Assembly: GCF_009769735.1 (NCBI RefSeq)
Contig: NZ_WSRO01000002.1
Coordinates: 434,001 to 498,000 of the forward strand
Reading direction: 5' to 3'
Source: Streptomyces sp. BA2
GTDB taxonomy: Bacteria > Actinomycetota > Actinomycetes > Streptomycetales > Streptomycetaceae
Length of the DNA: 64,000 nucleotides
Shown here: piece after piece, positions 52,847 to 61,649 of the stretch
How positions within the stretch are numbered: the first letter of the stretch is position 1
Layout of the letters: each line of letters opens with the position of its first letter
Translations under genes and position numbers: made by a program
Notes under the pieces: generated by a model
Databases searched by the model: none
The model's input: the letters and a program-made list of their open reading frames with translations, nothing else
Told to the model about the DNA's origin: nothing

Positions 52847-53440
52847 GTGACGAACCCAACCGATGCCCCCCAAGGCCCGCGTCCGGCCAACCAGGGGCGG
52901 CGGGTCGCGGCACGCAATCGCGCCGCCCTCATCGCGGCAGCCCGCGAAGTGTTCGCCGAGGAGGGTCTGGACGCGCCGCTGTCGGCCGTCGCGCGCCGCG
53001 CCGGGGTGGGACAGGGCAGCCTCTACCGGCACTTCGCCGACCGGGTCGCGCTGGCCTCCGCCGTCCTGGACGAGAACGTCCAGCACATCGAACAGGCCGC
53101 GGACGAACCCGACGCGAGCCTGGCGAGCGTCCTGGGCGTGGTCACCTGGCATCTGACCCGGTCGACGGCGTTCGTCGACCTGTTGCGCATCCGCGGCGCA
53201 CGGGGCGACGGAGAGCAGGCCAGGGCGCTGGCCGCGCGCGTCCACAGCGTCCTTTCCCGGTGCCTGCCCGCGGGTCATCGGCTGTCCGCCGACGACGTCA
53301 TGCTCGCCGTCGCGATGGTCTCCGGGGCCGTCACCGGGCCCACCCCTACCGAGCGGGAGCGTCGTGCTCTGGCGGCTTGGCGGCTGCTCGGCATCGAGGT
53401 GGGGCCGTTGCGGCCCGTCGAGACCGCCGTGGACGTGTGA
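52847..53440 (+). CDS. TetR-family transcriptional regulator
   Basis: 197 residues. HTH: RNRAALIAAAREVFAEEGLDAPLSAVARRAGVGQGSLYRHFADRVALASAVL. The ligand domain ends ERERRALAAWRLLGIEVGPL. It starts 30 bases after the CGNR gene on the same strand and is convergent with the SMP-30-like gene. It could also be the regulator of the SDR/BVMO palindrome 2.7 kb away, but no site of that type lies at its own promoter. Confidence 0.88.
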   Translation: MTNPTDAPQGPRPANQGRRVAARNRAALIAAAREVFAEEGLDAPLSAVARRAGVGQGSLYRHFADRVALASAVLDENVQHIEQAADEPDASLASVLGVVTWHLTRSTAFVDLLRIRGARGDGEQARALAARVHSVLSRCLPAGHRLSADDVMLAVAMVSGAVTGPTPTERERRALAAWRLLGIEVGPLRPVETAVDV

Positions 53441-53443
53441 CCG

Positions 53444-54487
53444 TCAGCCGCCGTTGGACTGGCGGATGCCCTTGCCGAGCGCGGTGAACCGGAAGACGTA
53501 ACCGCCGTCGGGGCCGCTGACGGTCATGTAGGCCTTCGTGCCGCCCGGGGTGATGGCGACGTTGGTAGCCGACTCGAGACCCTTGGCGGCCTTCGCGGGG
53601 ACTTCGACAGTGGCCAGCCGTTCCCCCTCGGGGCTGTAGACGGCCATGGCCGGTCGGCCGTGCAGCCCCTGGTAGAGGTTGCCGTCGGCGTCCACGGCTA
53701 TGGAGTCGGTCTGGGCCACGCCGGCGTCGACGTGAATGGCCTCGTGCTGCGAGGTCACGGCGGTCTTGTCCGCGGCGAGCAGCAGGTAGGAGACGGTGTT
53801 CTCGGCGAGTTCACTGATCCACAAGCCGTGCAGCTCGGGATCGAACATCACGCCGTTGGGGTGGGCGAGCCCGTCGGCCAGGGCCGTGGTCTTTCCGCCG
53901 TCGCGGTCGATGCGCACGATGCGGCCCTCGGCCTTGCCCGGCTTCATGCCGTGCAGGTCGCTGACGTACAGATTGCCCTCGTCATCGAAGGCGAGGTCGT
54001 CGAGGTTCATGGCGGAACCGTCGACCTCGCCGGAGAAGAATGTGCGCGGGTCCGAGCCGTCCGGCTCCGTGCTGACCACGGATCCGGTGTAGTCGGTGAG
54101 GTAGAGGCGGCCGTCGTACGGGCTGATCTGCGCGGAGGTGTAAGCACCAGTCCTGTCGGTGTAGACGCCCTTGTGCTCTCCGGTGGTCAGGTCGACGGAG
54201 ATGACCTTGGGTTCGCCGGGCGGCGCGGTGACGTCCACGACGTACAGGTCGCCGTTCTCGTCCAGGACCGGGCCCTCCAGCAAAGTCCTGCCGGTGGCCT
54301 CGTGCGGGTCGGTCACGTGCGCGATCTGTGTGGCGCGGATGGTCCTTCCCTCACCGGACGGCGCGGGGCGCGAGGCCGGGGCGGCGGAGGTCTGGGTGCC
54401 GCATCCGGTCAGGACCAACAGGCCGCCGGTGGCCAGAGCCGCCAGGGTGGCGCGGGGGCGGCGGTGGGATGTGCGGTGGGCGGTCAT
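53444..54487 (-). CDS. SMP-30/gluconolactonase-type lipoprotein
   Basis: 347 residues. Lipobox LLVLTGCGTQ (Cys about 29) after a Arg-rich start. The mature protein is a six-bladed propeller of SMP-30/lactonase type: VLDENGDLYVVDVTAPPGEP, QISPYDGRLYLTDYTGSV, LDDLAFDDEGNLYVSDLHGMKPG, GLAHPNGVMFDPELHGLWISEL, DSIAVDADGNLYQGLHGR, NVAITPGGTKAYMTVSGPDGG. Calcium-dependent lactonase activity is plausible. Its position near an SDR/BVMO pair suggests lactone opening, though it is on a separate transcript. Confidence 0.82.
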   Translation of the reverse strand: MTAHRTSHRRPRATLAALATGGLLVLTGCGTQTSAAPASRPAPSGEGRTIRATQIAHVTDPHEATGRTLLEGPVLDENGDLYVVDVTAPPGEPKVISVDLTTGEHKGVYTDRTGAYTSAQISPYDGRLYLTDYTGSVVSTEPDGSDPRTFFSGEVDGSAMNLDDLAFDDEGNLYVSDLHGMKPGKAEGRIVRIDRDGGKTTALADGLAHPNGVMFDPELHGLWISELAENTVSYLLLAADKTAVTSQHEAIHVDAGVAQTDSIAVDADGNLYQGLHGRPAMAVYSPEGERLATVEVPAKAAKGLESATNVAITPGGTKAYMTVSGPDGGYVFRFTALGKGIRQSNGG

Positions 54488-54499
54488 GCGGTGGGGTGC

Positions 54500-54570
54500 T
54501 CCTTCCTGTCGCCCGGGCGGCCCGGACGTGGTGACGTGCAGGAGGTGACGTGCAGGAGGCGTACGTTCGG
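54500..54570. repeat. Short direct repeat upstream of SMP-30-like gene
   Basis: GGTGACGTGCAGGA occurs twice in a row around 54532-54560. Confidence 0.6.
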
Positions 54571-54618
54571 GCCGTGGGGCATGGGCCGGAGTGAGCGGCG
54601 GGCAAGGGCTGGCCGGCC

Positions 54619-54994
54619 GGACCGTGGTTCAGGCGGCCGACCAGCACTGCCGACCGTGAGCATGAAGCCCGGCGTACCCAGCGGGCGCACCCCGACCGAA
54701 CCCGTGGTACGGGCGGCCGACCAGCACTGCCGACCGTGAGCCTGAGGCCCAGCGGGCGCACCCCGACCGAACCGTGGTCAGGCAGCCGACAAGCACTGCC
54801 GACGGCGAGCATGAAGCCCGACGTACCCAGCGGGCGCACCCCGACCGGACCACGGTCAGGCAGCCGACAAGCACTGCCGACCGCGGGCATGAAGCCCGAC
54901 GTACCCAGCGGGCGCACCCCGACCGGACCACGGTCAAGCGGCCCACCAGCACTGCCGACCGCGGGCATGAAGCCCGACGTGCCCAGCGGGGGGG
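54619..54994. repeat. Tandem repeat array, ~78-bp unit
   Basis: About five copies sharing GACCAGCACTGCCGACC, then GAGCATGAAGCCCGACGTACC, then CAGCGGGCGCACCCCGACC. Spacings of the anchor are 80, 69, 78 and 78 bases. It fills the gap between the SMP-30-like and SDR genes. Because 78 is a multiple of three, long spurious open frames run through it. Confidence 0.88.
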
Positions 54995-55011
54995 CGAAAG
55001 CCGGCCAGTGG

Positions 55012-56085
55012 TCAGGCGGTCGACCAGCCGCCGTCGGAGGGCAGGATGGCGCCGTTGATGTTCACCGCGTCCTTGCTGAGCAGGAACGTGATCGAGGCAG
55101 CCAGTTCCTCGGCCATGGCGAGGCGCGGGATCGCCACACGCATCTTCGCCGTGCGGGCCGAGCCGAACGGGGCGGCGGCAGGCATCGCGATGCCGGTGGC
55201 GACCGCGCCGGGGGCAACGGCGTTGATCTGCACGCCCGTTCCCGCGTACTGATAGGCCGACGACACCGTCAGGCCGACCAGCGCGTGCTTCGAGGTCGTA
55301 TAGGCGGCTCCGGCCGCCGAGCCGCGAAGGGCCGCCTCGGAGACGACGTTGACGATCCGGCCGCCGCCCGCGGCGAGCATGCCGGGCACGACGGCGCGCA
55401 TGAGGCGCATCGGTCCTTCGACGTTGATGCGCAGGACGCGTTCCCAGGTCGTGTCGTCGACTTCGTGCACGGCGGCGTCGTTGTCCATCACGCCCGCGAC
55501 ATTCGCCAGGGCGTCCACGCGGCCGGCCGCGGCGGCCAGGACCGCGTCGGCGGACGCGGGTTCGGTGATGTCCGCGGTGACGGGCACGAGTGCCTCGCCC
55601 AGGTCGGCGGCCAGAGCAGCGAGGCCGTCGGCGGATATGTCGACGGCGACGACGCGGCCGCCCTCGCGCACGATGCGGGAGGCGACGGCCCTGCCGATGC
55701 CGGATGCGGCTCCGGTGACGATGACGCTCTGCCCGCCGAAGCGGCCGGGCGTGACCTGCTCGGTCCACGGCTCGGGGGCGCCGATCTCGACACCCGGGTC
55801 GGTCTCCGCGACCGCGGCAGCGTCGGTGCCGGTGCCGGTGCCGGTGTCGGCCAGCAGGCCGTGTGGGATCTGCCCTGTCTCGGCCGCGGTGACCAGGGTG
55901 TCCATGAGCTCCGCAGGGAACTTCCCGCCGGACATCTGCACAAGCTGCTCCAGCGGCAGGCCGAGAGCGGGGGCTAGAGCCTCTTCGCTCTGTCCCTGGG
56001 AGGCGAGGAATCCACGCAGGACTTGTCCGGCGGTGGGCTCCGCCAGCCAGTCGCGCAGCGGGGAGGCGGGGGTGATGTTCGGCAT
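55012..56085 (-). CDS. Short-chain dehydrogenase/reductase with N-terminal helical domain
   Basis: 357 residues. Residues 1-75 form a helical domain (PLRDWLAEPTAGQVLRGFLASQ, LEQLVQMSGGKFPAELMDTL) of a kind found fused to various hydrolases and dehydrogenases. An acidic/Thr-Gly linker follows. The SDR domain starts about residue 118 with SVIVTGAASGIGRAVASRIV (TGxxxGIG), then ANVAGVMD (NAG-like), S in NVVSEAAL and YTTSKHALVG (YxxxK), ending INGAILPSDGGWST. Likely oxidises a secondary alcohol to a ketone. Diverges from the BVMO gene across a perfect dyad. Confidence 0.92.
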   Translation of the reverse strand: MPNITPASPLRDWLAEPTAGQVLRGFLASQGQSEEALAPALGLPLEQLVQMSGGKFPAELMDTLVTAAETGQIPHGLLADTGTGTGTDAAAVAETDPGVEIGAPEPWTEQVTPGRFGGQSVIVTGAASGIGRAVASRIVREGGRVVAVDISADGLAALAADLGEALVPVTADITEPASADAVLAAAAGRVDALANVAGVMDNDAAVHEVDDTTWERVLRINVEGPMRLMRAVVPGMLAAGGGRIVNVVSEAALRGSAAGAAYTTSKHALVGLTVSSAYQYAGTGVQINAVAPGAVATGIAMPAAAPFGSARTAKMRVAIPRLAMAEELAASITFLLSKDAVNINGAILPSDGGWSTA

Positions 56086-56149
56086 CGCTGACCTTTCAAG
56101 TAGCCGTCAAGTCGGGGCGCTCGGGCGGACCGTGTGGGGGGGCGACTCC

Positions 56150-56171
56150 AACCGGACAACACTGTCCGGTT
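56150..56171. promoter_or_regulatory. TetR-type operator between SDR and BVMO
   Basis: Perfect inverted repeat AACCGGACA-ACAC-TGTCCGGTT, 65 bases from the SDR start. The only regulator gene nearby that could bind it is the TetR at 52847-53440, which is not adjacent. Confidence 0.8.
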
Positions 56172-56289
56172 CCTGGGTTACGGTACCTGTGACGCTCGGG
56201 GCGCCCCGGCGAGGGCACCGATCACGCCACCGATCACGCCCACGCGGCGCCCGACGCCCCTCCCCCACGAGCGGCGCCCGAAGCACGTT

Positions 56290-56307
56290 CCCCCCCCCCC
56301 CCCCCCC
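56290..56307. repeat. Homopolymer of 18 C in BVMO leader
   Basis: Uninterrupted run of 18 cytosines (56290-56307), 18 bases before the BVMO ATG and just left of its GAGAGGAC ribosome site. Long C runs are prone to replication slippage and to sequencing error. Confidence 0.85.
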
Positions 56308-56325
56308 ACGAGAGGACCTCGCACC

Positions 56326-58152
56326 ATGCCCCTGCCGCAGCGCGCCACGGAGCAGCCCACCCCGCAGGAGATCGCCGCCCTGCGCGAGCGCTACCGCCTC
56401 GAGCGGGAACGTCGCGTACGCCCCGAGGGAACGGGCCAGTACCGGTCCGCGGAGGCGGAGTTCGGATACTTCGCCGACGACCCGTACACCGGCGAGGTGG
56501 CGGAGCGCGAGCCGCTGCACGACGTGGTCGACGTCGCGATCGTCGGTGGCGGGTTCGGCGGGATCCTGGCGGGCGCGCGCCTGCGCCGGCAGGGCGTGGC
56601 GAAGGTGCGCGTCGTCGAGAAGGGCGGCGACTTCGGCGGCACCTGGTACTGGAACCGCTACCCCGGCATCCACTGCGACGTCGAGTCGCACGTCTACCTG
56701 CCGCTCCTTGACGAGACCGGCTACGTACCCGAGTGGAAGTACGCCCCTGGGGAGGAGATCCGTCGCCACGCGGTGCGTATCGCCGAGCAGTTCGGCCTGT
56801 ACGAGCACGCCCTGTTCTCCACCGCTGTCACCTCCCTGACCTGGGATGAGACGGTCGAGCAGTGGGTGGTCAGCACTGACCGGGGCGACGAGTTCCGGGC
56901 CACCTACGTCATCACCGCGACCGGCACGCTCTCGGAGCCCAAGCTGCCGGGCATACCCGGCATCGAGGACTACCGGGGTCACACCTTCCACACCTCGCGC
57001 TGGGATTACGCGTACACCGGAGGCAGTCCCGACGGCGGCATGAAGGGCCTGGCCGGCAAGAGCGTCGGCGTCGTCGGCACCGGTGCCACCGGCGTGCAGG
57101 TCATCCCGATGCTGGCCGAGGACGCCGGTCACTTGTACGTCTTCCAGCGCACCCCCTCCGCCGTGGACGTACGTGGTCAGCAGCGGATGACGCCGCGACA
57201 GGTCGGAGCGGACCGGGCGGGCTGGGCTGCCGAGCGCCGCGAGAACTTCCTGCGCATCTGCTCCGGAGAGGACGCCGAGCAGGACCTGGTCGCCGATCGC
57301 TGGACGGAGTCGGCCGGGCTCCTCGAAAAGCTCCTGCCCAGCTTCCGCCGCCACGGCGAGCCGGACTTCGAGGCCGCCTACGAGGCCGCCGACCACGCGA
57401 CGATGAACCAGATCCGTGCACGCGTGGCCGCCGAAGTCACCGATACCGCCACCGCCGCGGCCCTCACGCCCTGGTACCGCTACGCGTGCAAGCGCCCCAC
57501 GTTCTCCGACACGTACCTGCCCGCGTTCAACCGCGACAACGTCACCCTGGTCGACACGGCCGACACCCACGGCATCGAGCGCATGACCGAGCACGGCGTC
57601 GTCGTGGGCGGTGTGGAGTACGAGGTCGACTGTCTGGTGTTCGCCACCGGGTTCTCCGTCGGTCTCTCCGGCATCACCTCCGGGAAGCTGCCGGTGACCG
57701 GCCGCGACGGCATCCAGCTCCTGAGCACGCTGAAGGAGCGGGGTCCGCGCACTTTGCACGGTTTCACCAGCAACGGGTTCCCGAACTTGATCCGGATGGG
57801 CTCACTGCAGAACGCCAGCAGCGTGAACTTCACGCACATCCTGGACGAGCAAGCCGTGCACGCCGCCGCCCTGGTCGCCGCAGCGGAGGAGAAGGGCGCC
57901 GTCGTGGAGCCCGCCCCCGAGGTCGAGGACGCCTGGACCGATGTCTGCGCGCAGGGCGCCCCCGACCACGCGTGGTTCCACGCCGAGTGCACCCCCGGCT
58001 ACTACAACGGCGAGGGCCGCGGCCGCCCGAACGGCCCCACGGCTTACCCGCACGGCGCCGTCGCCTTCCACGAACTGCTGCGGCGCTGGCGCGAGGAGAA
58101 CATGGGCGAGGCTCTCCGGGCCAGGGCCGCCGCCTCGGTCACCCGCGGCTGA
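56326..58152 (+). CDS. Baeyer-Villiger monooxygenase (type I, FAD/NADPH)
   Basis: 608 residues from ATG 56326. Oxidises cyclic or linear ketones to lactones or esters with O2 and NADPH. FAD motif DVAIVGGGFGGILAGARL (about 70-85); NADPH-binding motif VGVVGTGATGVQVIPMLAE (about 246-265); between them the type I BVMO fingerprint YRGHTFHTSRWDY (about 216-228, Tyr replacing the usual Phe at position one). The N-terminal extension (ATEQPTPQEIAALRERYRLERERR) resembles the long-start cyclododecanone/steroid monooxygenase group. Divergent from the SDR and followed by an MFS transporter. Confidence 0.93.
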   Translation: MPLPQRATEQPTPQEIAALRERYRLERERRVRPEGTGQYRSAEAEFGYFADDPYTGEVAEREPLHDVVDVAIVGGGFGGILAGARLRRQGVAKVRVVEKGGDFGGTWYWNRYPGIHCDVESHVYLPLLDETGYVPEWKYAPGEEIRRHAVRIAEQFGLYEHALFSTAVTSLTWDETVEQWVVSTDRGDEFRATYVITATGTLSEPKLPGIPGIEDYRGHTFHTSRWDYAYTGGSPDGGMKGLAGKSVGVVGTGATGVQVIPMLAEDAGHLYVFQRTPSAVDVRGQQRMTPRQVGADRAGWAAERRENFLRICSGEDAEQDLVADRWTESAGLLEKLLPSFRRHGEPDFEAAYEAADHATMNQIRARVAAEVTDTATAAALTPWYRYACKRPTFSDTYLPAFNRDNVTLVDTADTHGIERMTEHGVVVGGVEYEVDCLVFATGFSVGLSGITSGKLPVTGRDGIQLLSTLKERGPRTLHGFTSNGFPNLIRMGSLQNASSVNFTHILDEQAVHAAALVAAAEEKGAVVEPAPEVEDAWTDVCAQGAPDHAWFHAECTPGYYNGEGRGRPNGPTAYPHGAVAFHELLRRWREENMGEALRARAAASVTRG

Positions 58153-58234
58153 TTCTCTGCGTTTGCCGGTCTCTCTTGATCAGCCTAATTTTGCGGCGAC
58201 ACGGCTTTTCCTCAGGCAAGAGGAGAAAAGCTTC

Positions 58235-59872
58235 ATGGTGAAAGGCCTTCCGCACAGAACGCCCCGGCGGCCCCGGGGGCCGGAGGCGGAACCGACGCGC
58301 TCATCGCGGTCGGCGACCGACCGTATGGCGCGCACGTTGCTGCGTCGCCGGAAGAAGGCGCTCAGTGCCGAGGACGTGATGGTCTCGGACCGCCCGAAGG
58401 TGCGGCGCGCGGTGACGGCCGCCGCCCTCGGGAACACCATGGAGTGGTTCGACTTCGGCGTCTACGCCTATTTGGCGGGCACGATCGGAAAGGTCTTCTT
58501 TCCGTCCAGCTCGCCCGGGGCCCAGGTCGTCGCCACCTTCGCCACGTTCGCCGCGGCCTTTCTCGTTCGCCCGTTGGGCGGCCTCGTGTTCGGGCCGCTG
58601 GGCGACCGCATCGGACGGCAGAAGGTGCTCGCGGCGACCATGATCATGATGGCTGCGAGCACCTTCGCCGTCGGCCTGCTGCCCTCGTACGCCTCCATCG
58701 GATTCGCCGCGCCCTTGCTGCTCCTCGTATGCCGACTGGTCCAGGGCTTCTCCACGGGCGGCGAGTACGCCGGCGCCACCACCTACATCGCCGAGTACGC
58801 CCCCGATCAGCGCCGCGGCTTCCTGGGCAGCTGGCTCGACTTCGGGACCTTCGTGGGCTACTCCCTTGGCTCGGGCCTGGTGACGGTCCTCACGCTGACC
58901 CTCGGGTCGGACGGCCTGGAGAGCTGGGGCTGGCGCATCCCCTTCTTCATCGCAGGGCCGCTCGGGCTCATCGGCCTCTACATGCGGCTGAAACTGGAGG
59001 AGACGCCCGCCTTCCAGCAGGAGGCGGCCTCCGCCGCGGCGGAGCGTGAGGCTGGTCCCGCGAGCGGCGAGGACGATCCCGTCGAGCAGGCTCGCCAGTC
59101 CGGCAAGGGACGGCTCAAGGAGATCTTCACCCGCCACTGGCAGGCGGTGCTGATCTGCATGGGCCTTGTGCTGCTCTACAACGTCACGAACTACATGGTG
59201 ACGTCGTACCTCCCCACGTTCATGACGGTGACCTTGGGCGAAAGCGACACGACGGCTCAGTTGCTGGTGCTCGGCACCATGCTGCTGGTCGCTCTCGCCA
59301 TCACCACAGTGGGCCGCAGCTCCGACCGGTGGGGCAGACGCCCGATGTTCATGGGCGGCAGCATCGCGCTGATCGCACTCGCCATCCCGGCGTTCCTGTT
59401 GATCCGGGAGGGCGGCATCCTCCTGCCCGCGTTCGGCTGTGCCGTCCTCGGCCTGCTTCTGGTCTGCTTCGCGGGCACGGCCGCGGCGACACTGCCGGCC
59501 CTGTTCCCCACCCGTCTGCGGTACGGCGCGCTGTCGATCGCCTACAACATCTCCGTCTCCCTCTTCGGCGGCACCACCCCCTTGCTCGCCTCCTTCCTGG
59601 TCGAAAAGACCGGCAACACGCTGGTGCCGGCCTTCTACTTGATGGTGGCCGGAGCGATCGGCCTGATCTCGACGTTCTTCCTGCACGAGACAGCAGGGCG
59701 GCCGCTGCGCGGCTCCGGCCCCATGGTCGAGACGCACGACGAGGCCCGCGAGATGGTGGCGCGCAGCCGCTCGGAGGCGGGGCGCCACGCACGCGACGTG
59801 TGGCTGCGGTTGTGGCATCCACGCGGCGGCGGACGCGGCAACTCCACGAAGCCCCGCAAGCGCGGAGACTGA
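58235..59872 (+). CDS. MHS-type (proline/betaine, ShiA-like) MFS transporter
   Basis: 545 residues, 12 transmembrane helices. The metabolite:H+ symporter signature is clear: AAALGNTMEWFDFGVYAYLAGTIGKVFFP, then RPLGGLVFGPLGDRIGRQKVL (MFS loop 2-3), CRLVQGFSTGGEYAGATTYIAEYAPDQRRGFLGSW, and AATLPALFPTRLRYGALSIAYNISVSLFGGTTPLL. Long basic cytoplasmic ends occur on both sides. GAGGAG lies upstream of ATG 58235. It follows the BVMO by 80 bases and probably imports its substrate or an organic acid. Confidence 0.92.
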   Translation: MVKGLPHRTPRRPRGPEAEPTRSSRSATDRMARTLLRRRKKALSAEDVMVSDRPKVRRAVTAAALGNTMEWFDFGVYAYLAGTIGKVFFPSSSPGAQVVATFATFAAAFLVRPLGGLVFGPLGDRIGRQKVLAATMIMMAASTFAVGLLPSYASIGFAAPLLLLVCRLVQGFSTGGEYAGATTYIAEYAPDQRRGFLGSWLDFGTFVGYSLGSGLVTVLTLTLGSDGLESWGWRIPFFIAGPLGLIGLYMRLKLEETPAFQQEAASAAAEREAGPASGEDDPVEQARQSGKGRLKEIFTRHWQAVLICMGLVLLYNVTNYMVTSYLPTFMTVTLGESDTTAQLLVLGTMLLVALAITTVGRSSDRWGRRPMFMGGSIALIALAIPAFLLIREGGILLPAFGCAVLGLLLVCFAGTAAATLPALFPTRLRYGALSIAYNISVSLFGGTTPLLASFLVEKTGNTLVPAFYLMVAGAIGLISTFFLHETAGRPLRGSGPMVETHDEAREMVARSRSEAGRHARDVWLRLWHPRGGGRGNSTKPRKRGD

Positions 59873-59886
59873 CGCGCAACCTGTGA

Positions 59887-60393
59887 CTAGGACGTCTCGC
59901 CCTCGGTCGTCACCTCGAAGGTGTTGAGGAAGCCGCAGATGAGTTGGTAGAAGCCCACGGTGATGACAAGGTCCGCGAGCTGGTTCACCGTCAGAAACGC
60001 CAGCAGTTCTTCGCGCGTGACCTCATCGAGGGTGTGCCGGGCGAGCAGCCGGTCCGTGGCGGTCAGGACGGCGGCCTCGGGGCCGGGAAGGTGCCCGGCC
60101 GAGCCGGTCCCGGCGGCAGTGAGCGCCTCCTCCCCCACTCCGACGAGCCGGGCGATTCTCTCGTGGTGGTGCACCTCGTAGGCCGCTCCGTAGACATGAC
60201 CGACCCGCACGATGGCGAGTTCGCGCAACGTGTCCGGCAGCGAGTTCCGCTGCAGGACCGCGTCGCCGAGGGTCAGTACGCCCGGAGCCAGGGCCGGTGA
60301 GTGCATCAGCATCCGGAAGACGTTGAGCGAGCCGTACGCCGTCACGACTTCCTGTAGCTCCACGGGCAGTGCGGAGAGATCCGGATACTCCAT
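59887..60393 (-). CDS. AhpD/carboxymuconolactone decarboxylase-like protein lacking the CxxC
   Basis: 168 residues. The CMD/AhpD helical core is evident: LNVFRMLMHSPALAPGVLTLGDAVL, PDTLRELAIVRVGHVYGAAYEVHHHERIARLVGVGEEAL, DRLLARHTLDEVTREELLAFLTVNQLADLVITVGFYQLICGFLN. The usual redox C-x-x-C is replaced (HVYGAAYEVHHH), although the proton-relay His triad is kept, so peroxidase activity is unlikely. Convergent with the MFS gene; may belong to the catabolic cluster. Confidence 0.85.
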   Translation of the reverse strand: MEYPDLSALPVELQEVVTAYGSLNVFRMLMHSPALAPGVLTLGDAVLQRNSLPDTLRELAIVRVGHVYGAAYEVHHHERIARLVGVGEEALTAAGTGSAGHLPGPEAAVLTATDRLLARHTLDEVTREELLAFLTVNQLADLVITVGFYQLICGFLNTFEVTTEGETS

Positions 60394-60557
60394 GTCGGCT
60401 CCGTTCGGTCGGGAGGGGCGACGGTCGACGTCGACGGTCGAGAGCAAGGGTCCGGCGGGCGGTGATGGTGCGTCAAGGCCGTTGTCAGTGCCTCCCCATA
60501 GAGTGGAAATCACTCGGGGAACAGCTCGGGCAGCAGCCTTGGAGAAGGAGCAGAGAC

Positions 60558-61616
60558 ATGTCCGCCAACAGGATTCAGCACAAGGTGAATCACGTCGCGC
60601 TGGTAGTGGACTGTTCGGGTTCCATGCGTCCGCATCAGAGTCAACTCATCCGTGTCGTGGACGAGTTCGTGGCGGGTTTGAAGGCCGAGTCGGACAGCCT
60701 CGGTCACGAAACCCGGATCAGCCTCTACTCCTTCGACCACAGGGTGGAGAATCTCGTCTGGGACATGGATGTGAAGCACCTGCCGTCCATGCGGGGTCTC
60801 TACCAAGTCAACAATGGCGCCACGGCCCTCATCGAGGCTTCACTGAAGTCCCTGGACGACCTGGGAAACATCTGGGAGGAATACGGCGAGCACAGCTTCC
60901 TCCAGATCGTGGTGACGGACGGCGAGGAGAACGCCTCCGGCGGGGACAGGCGGCACGACGGCGACATGACGATCCTCGGGCCGTGGCTCGACAAGATCGC
61001 GGCGAAGATGGGAGGGCTTCCGGGCCACTGGACCTCCGCCATCCTCGTGCCGAACTCCCTGGCCAAGCGGACGGCCCAGAACTACGGCTTCCCGGCCGGG
61101 AACATAGCCATCTGGGACGCGGATTCCCAGGAAGGCGTCGAGGAGGCCATCGGCACCGTGCGCGCCGCCGCGACCAGCTTCCTCCGGGCCCGCGAGAAGG
61201 GCGTACGCGGCACCAAGAACCTGTTCGCCGTCGGTCAGGACATATCGATCGACGAAGTGCGTGCCAATCTCGAACCGATTCCGGCGGACAAATACCGGCT
61301 CCTGAAGGTCGACAAGGAAGTCGAGATCCGACCCTTCGTCGATTCGCACCCGGGCGTGGCCTACGAACGCGGTTCCTGTTACTACCAGTTGGGCGCCCGG
61401 GCCCAGGTCCAGCCCAACAAGGAAGTCATCGTGGTCGAGAAGGACACCGATCGCGCTTATACGGGCGACGCGGCGCGCAGCCTTCTGTTCGGGTCGGGCA
61501 TTCAAGGGACCGTCTCGGTGAAGGCGGGGAACAATCCCAAGCTGGAGGTCTACGTACAGAGTCGTTCGGTGAACAGGAAGCTCAAGCCGAAGACCCGGCT
61601 TCTCATCATGCTCTGA
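60558..61616 (+). CDS. VWA-domain protein
   Basis: 352 residues, cytosolic. The von Willebrand A domain (about 10-200) carries an intact MIDAS: VVDCSGSM (D-x-S-x-S), NNGATALIEA (Thr) and IVVTDGEEN (Asp). The remaining ~150 residues form a beta-rich C-terminal domain (KYRLLKVDKEVEIRPFVDSHPG, ARAQVQPNKEVIVVEKDTDRAYTGDAA) ending in KPKTRLLIML. Function not known; the MIDAS implies metal-dependent protein binding. AAGGAG precedes the ATG. A single-gene unit with its own terminator. Confidence 0.85.
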   Translation: MSANRIQHKVNHVALVVDCSGSMRPHQSQLIRVVDEFVAGLKAESDSLGHETRISLYSFDHRVENLVWDMDVKHLPSMRGLYQVNNGATALIEASLKSLDDLGNIWEEYGEHSFLQIVVTDGEENASGGDRRHDGDMTILGPWLDKIAAKMGGLPGHWTSAILVPNSLAKRTAQNYGFPAGNIAIWDADSQEGVEEAIGTVRAAATSFLRAREKGVRGTKNLFAVGQDISIDEVRANLEPIPADKYRLLKVDKEVEIRPFVDSHPGVAYERGSCYYQLGARAQVQPNKEVIVVEKDTDRAYTGDAARSLLFGSGIQGTVSVKAGNNPKLEVYVQSRSVNRKLKPKTRLLIML

Positions 61617-61649
61617 ATTAGCCGGGGTACGAATGCGCAGGTGAAATAC

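Noticed and set aside
52387..53487. 366-codon plus-strand frame over CGNR and TetR genes
   Set aside because: Arg/Pro-rich shadow of the two real genes.
54351..54968. 205-codon open frame through the 78-bp repeats
   Set aside because: Repeat length is a multiple of three, so open frames arise automatically; no start signal and no similarity to known repeat proteins.
54619..54994. CRISPR array
   Set aside because: Units are repeated over their full length with no variable spacers and no cas genes nearby.
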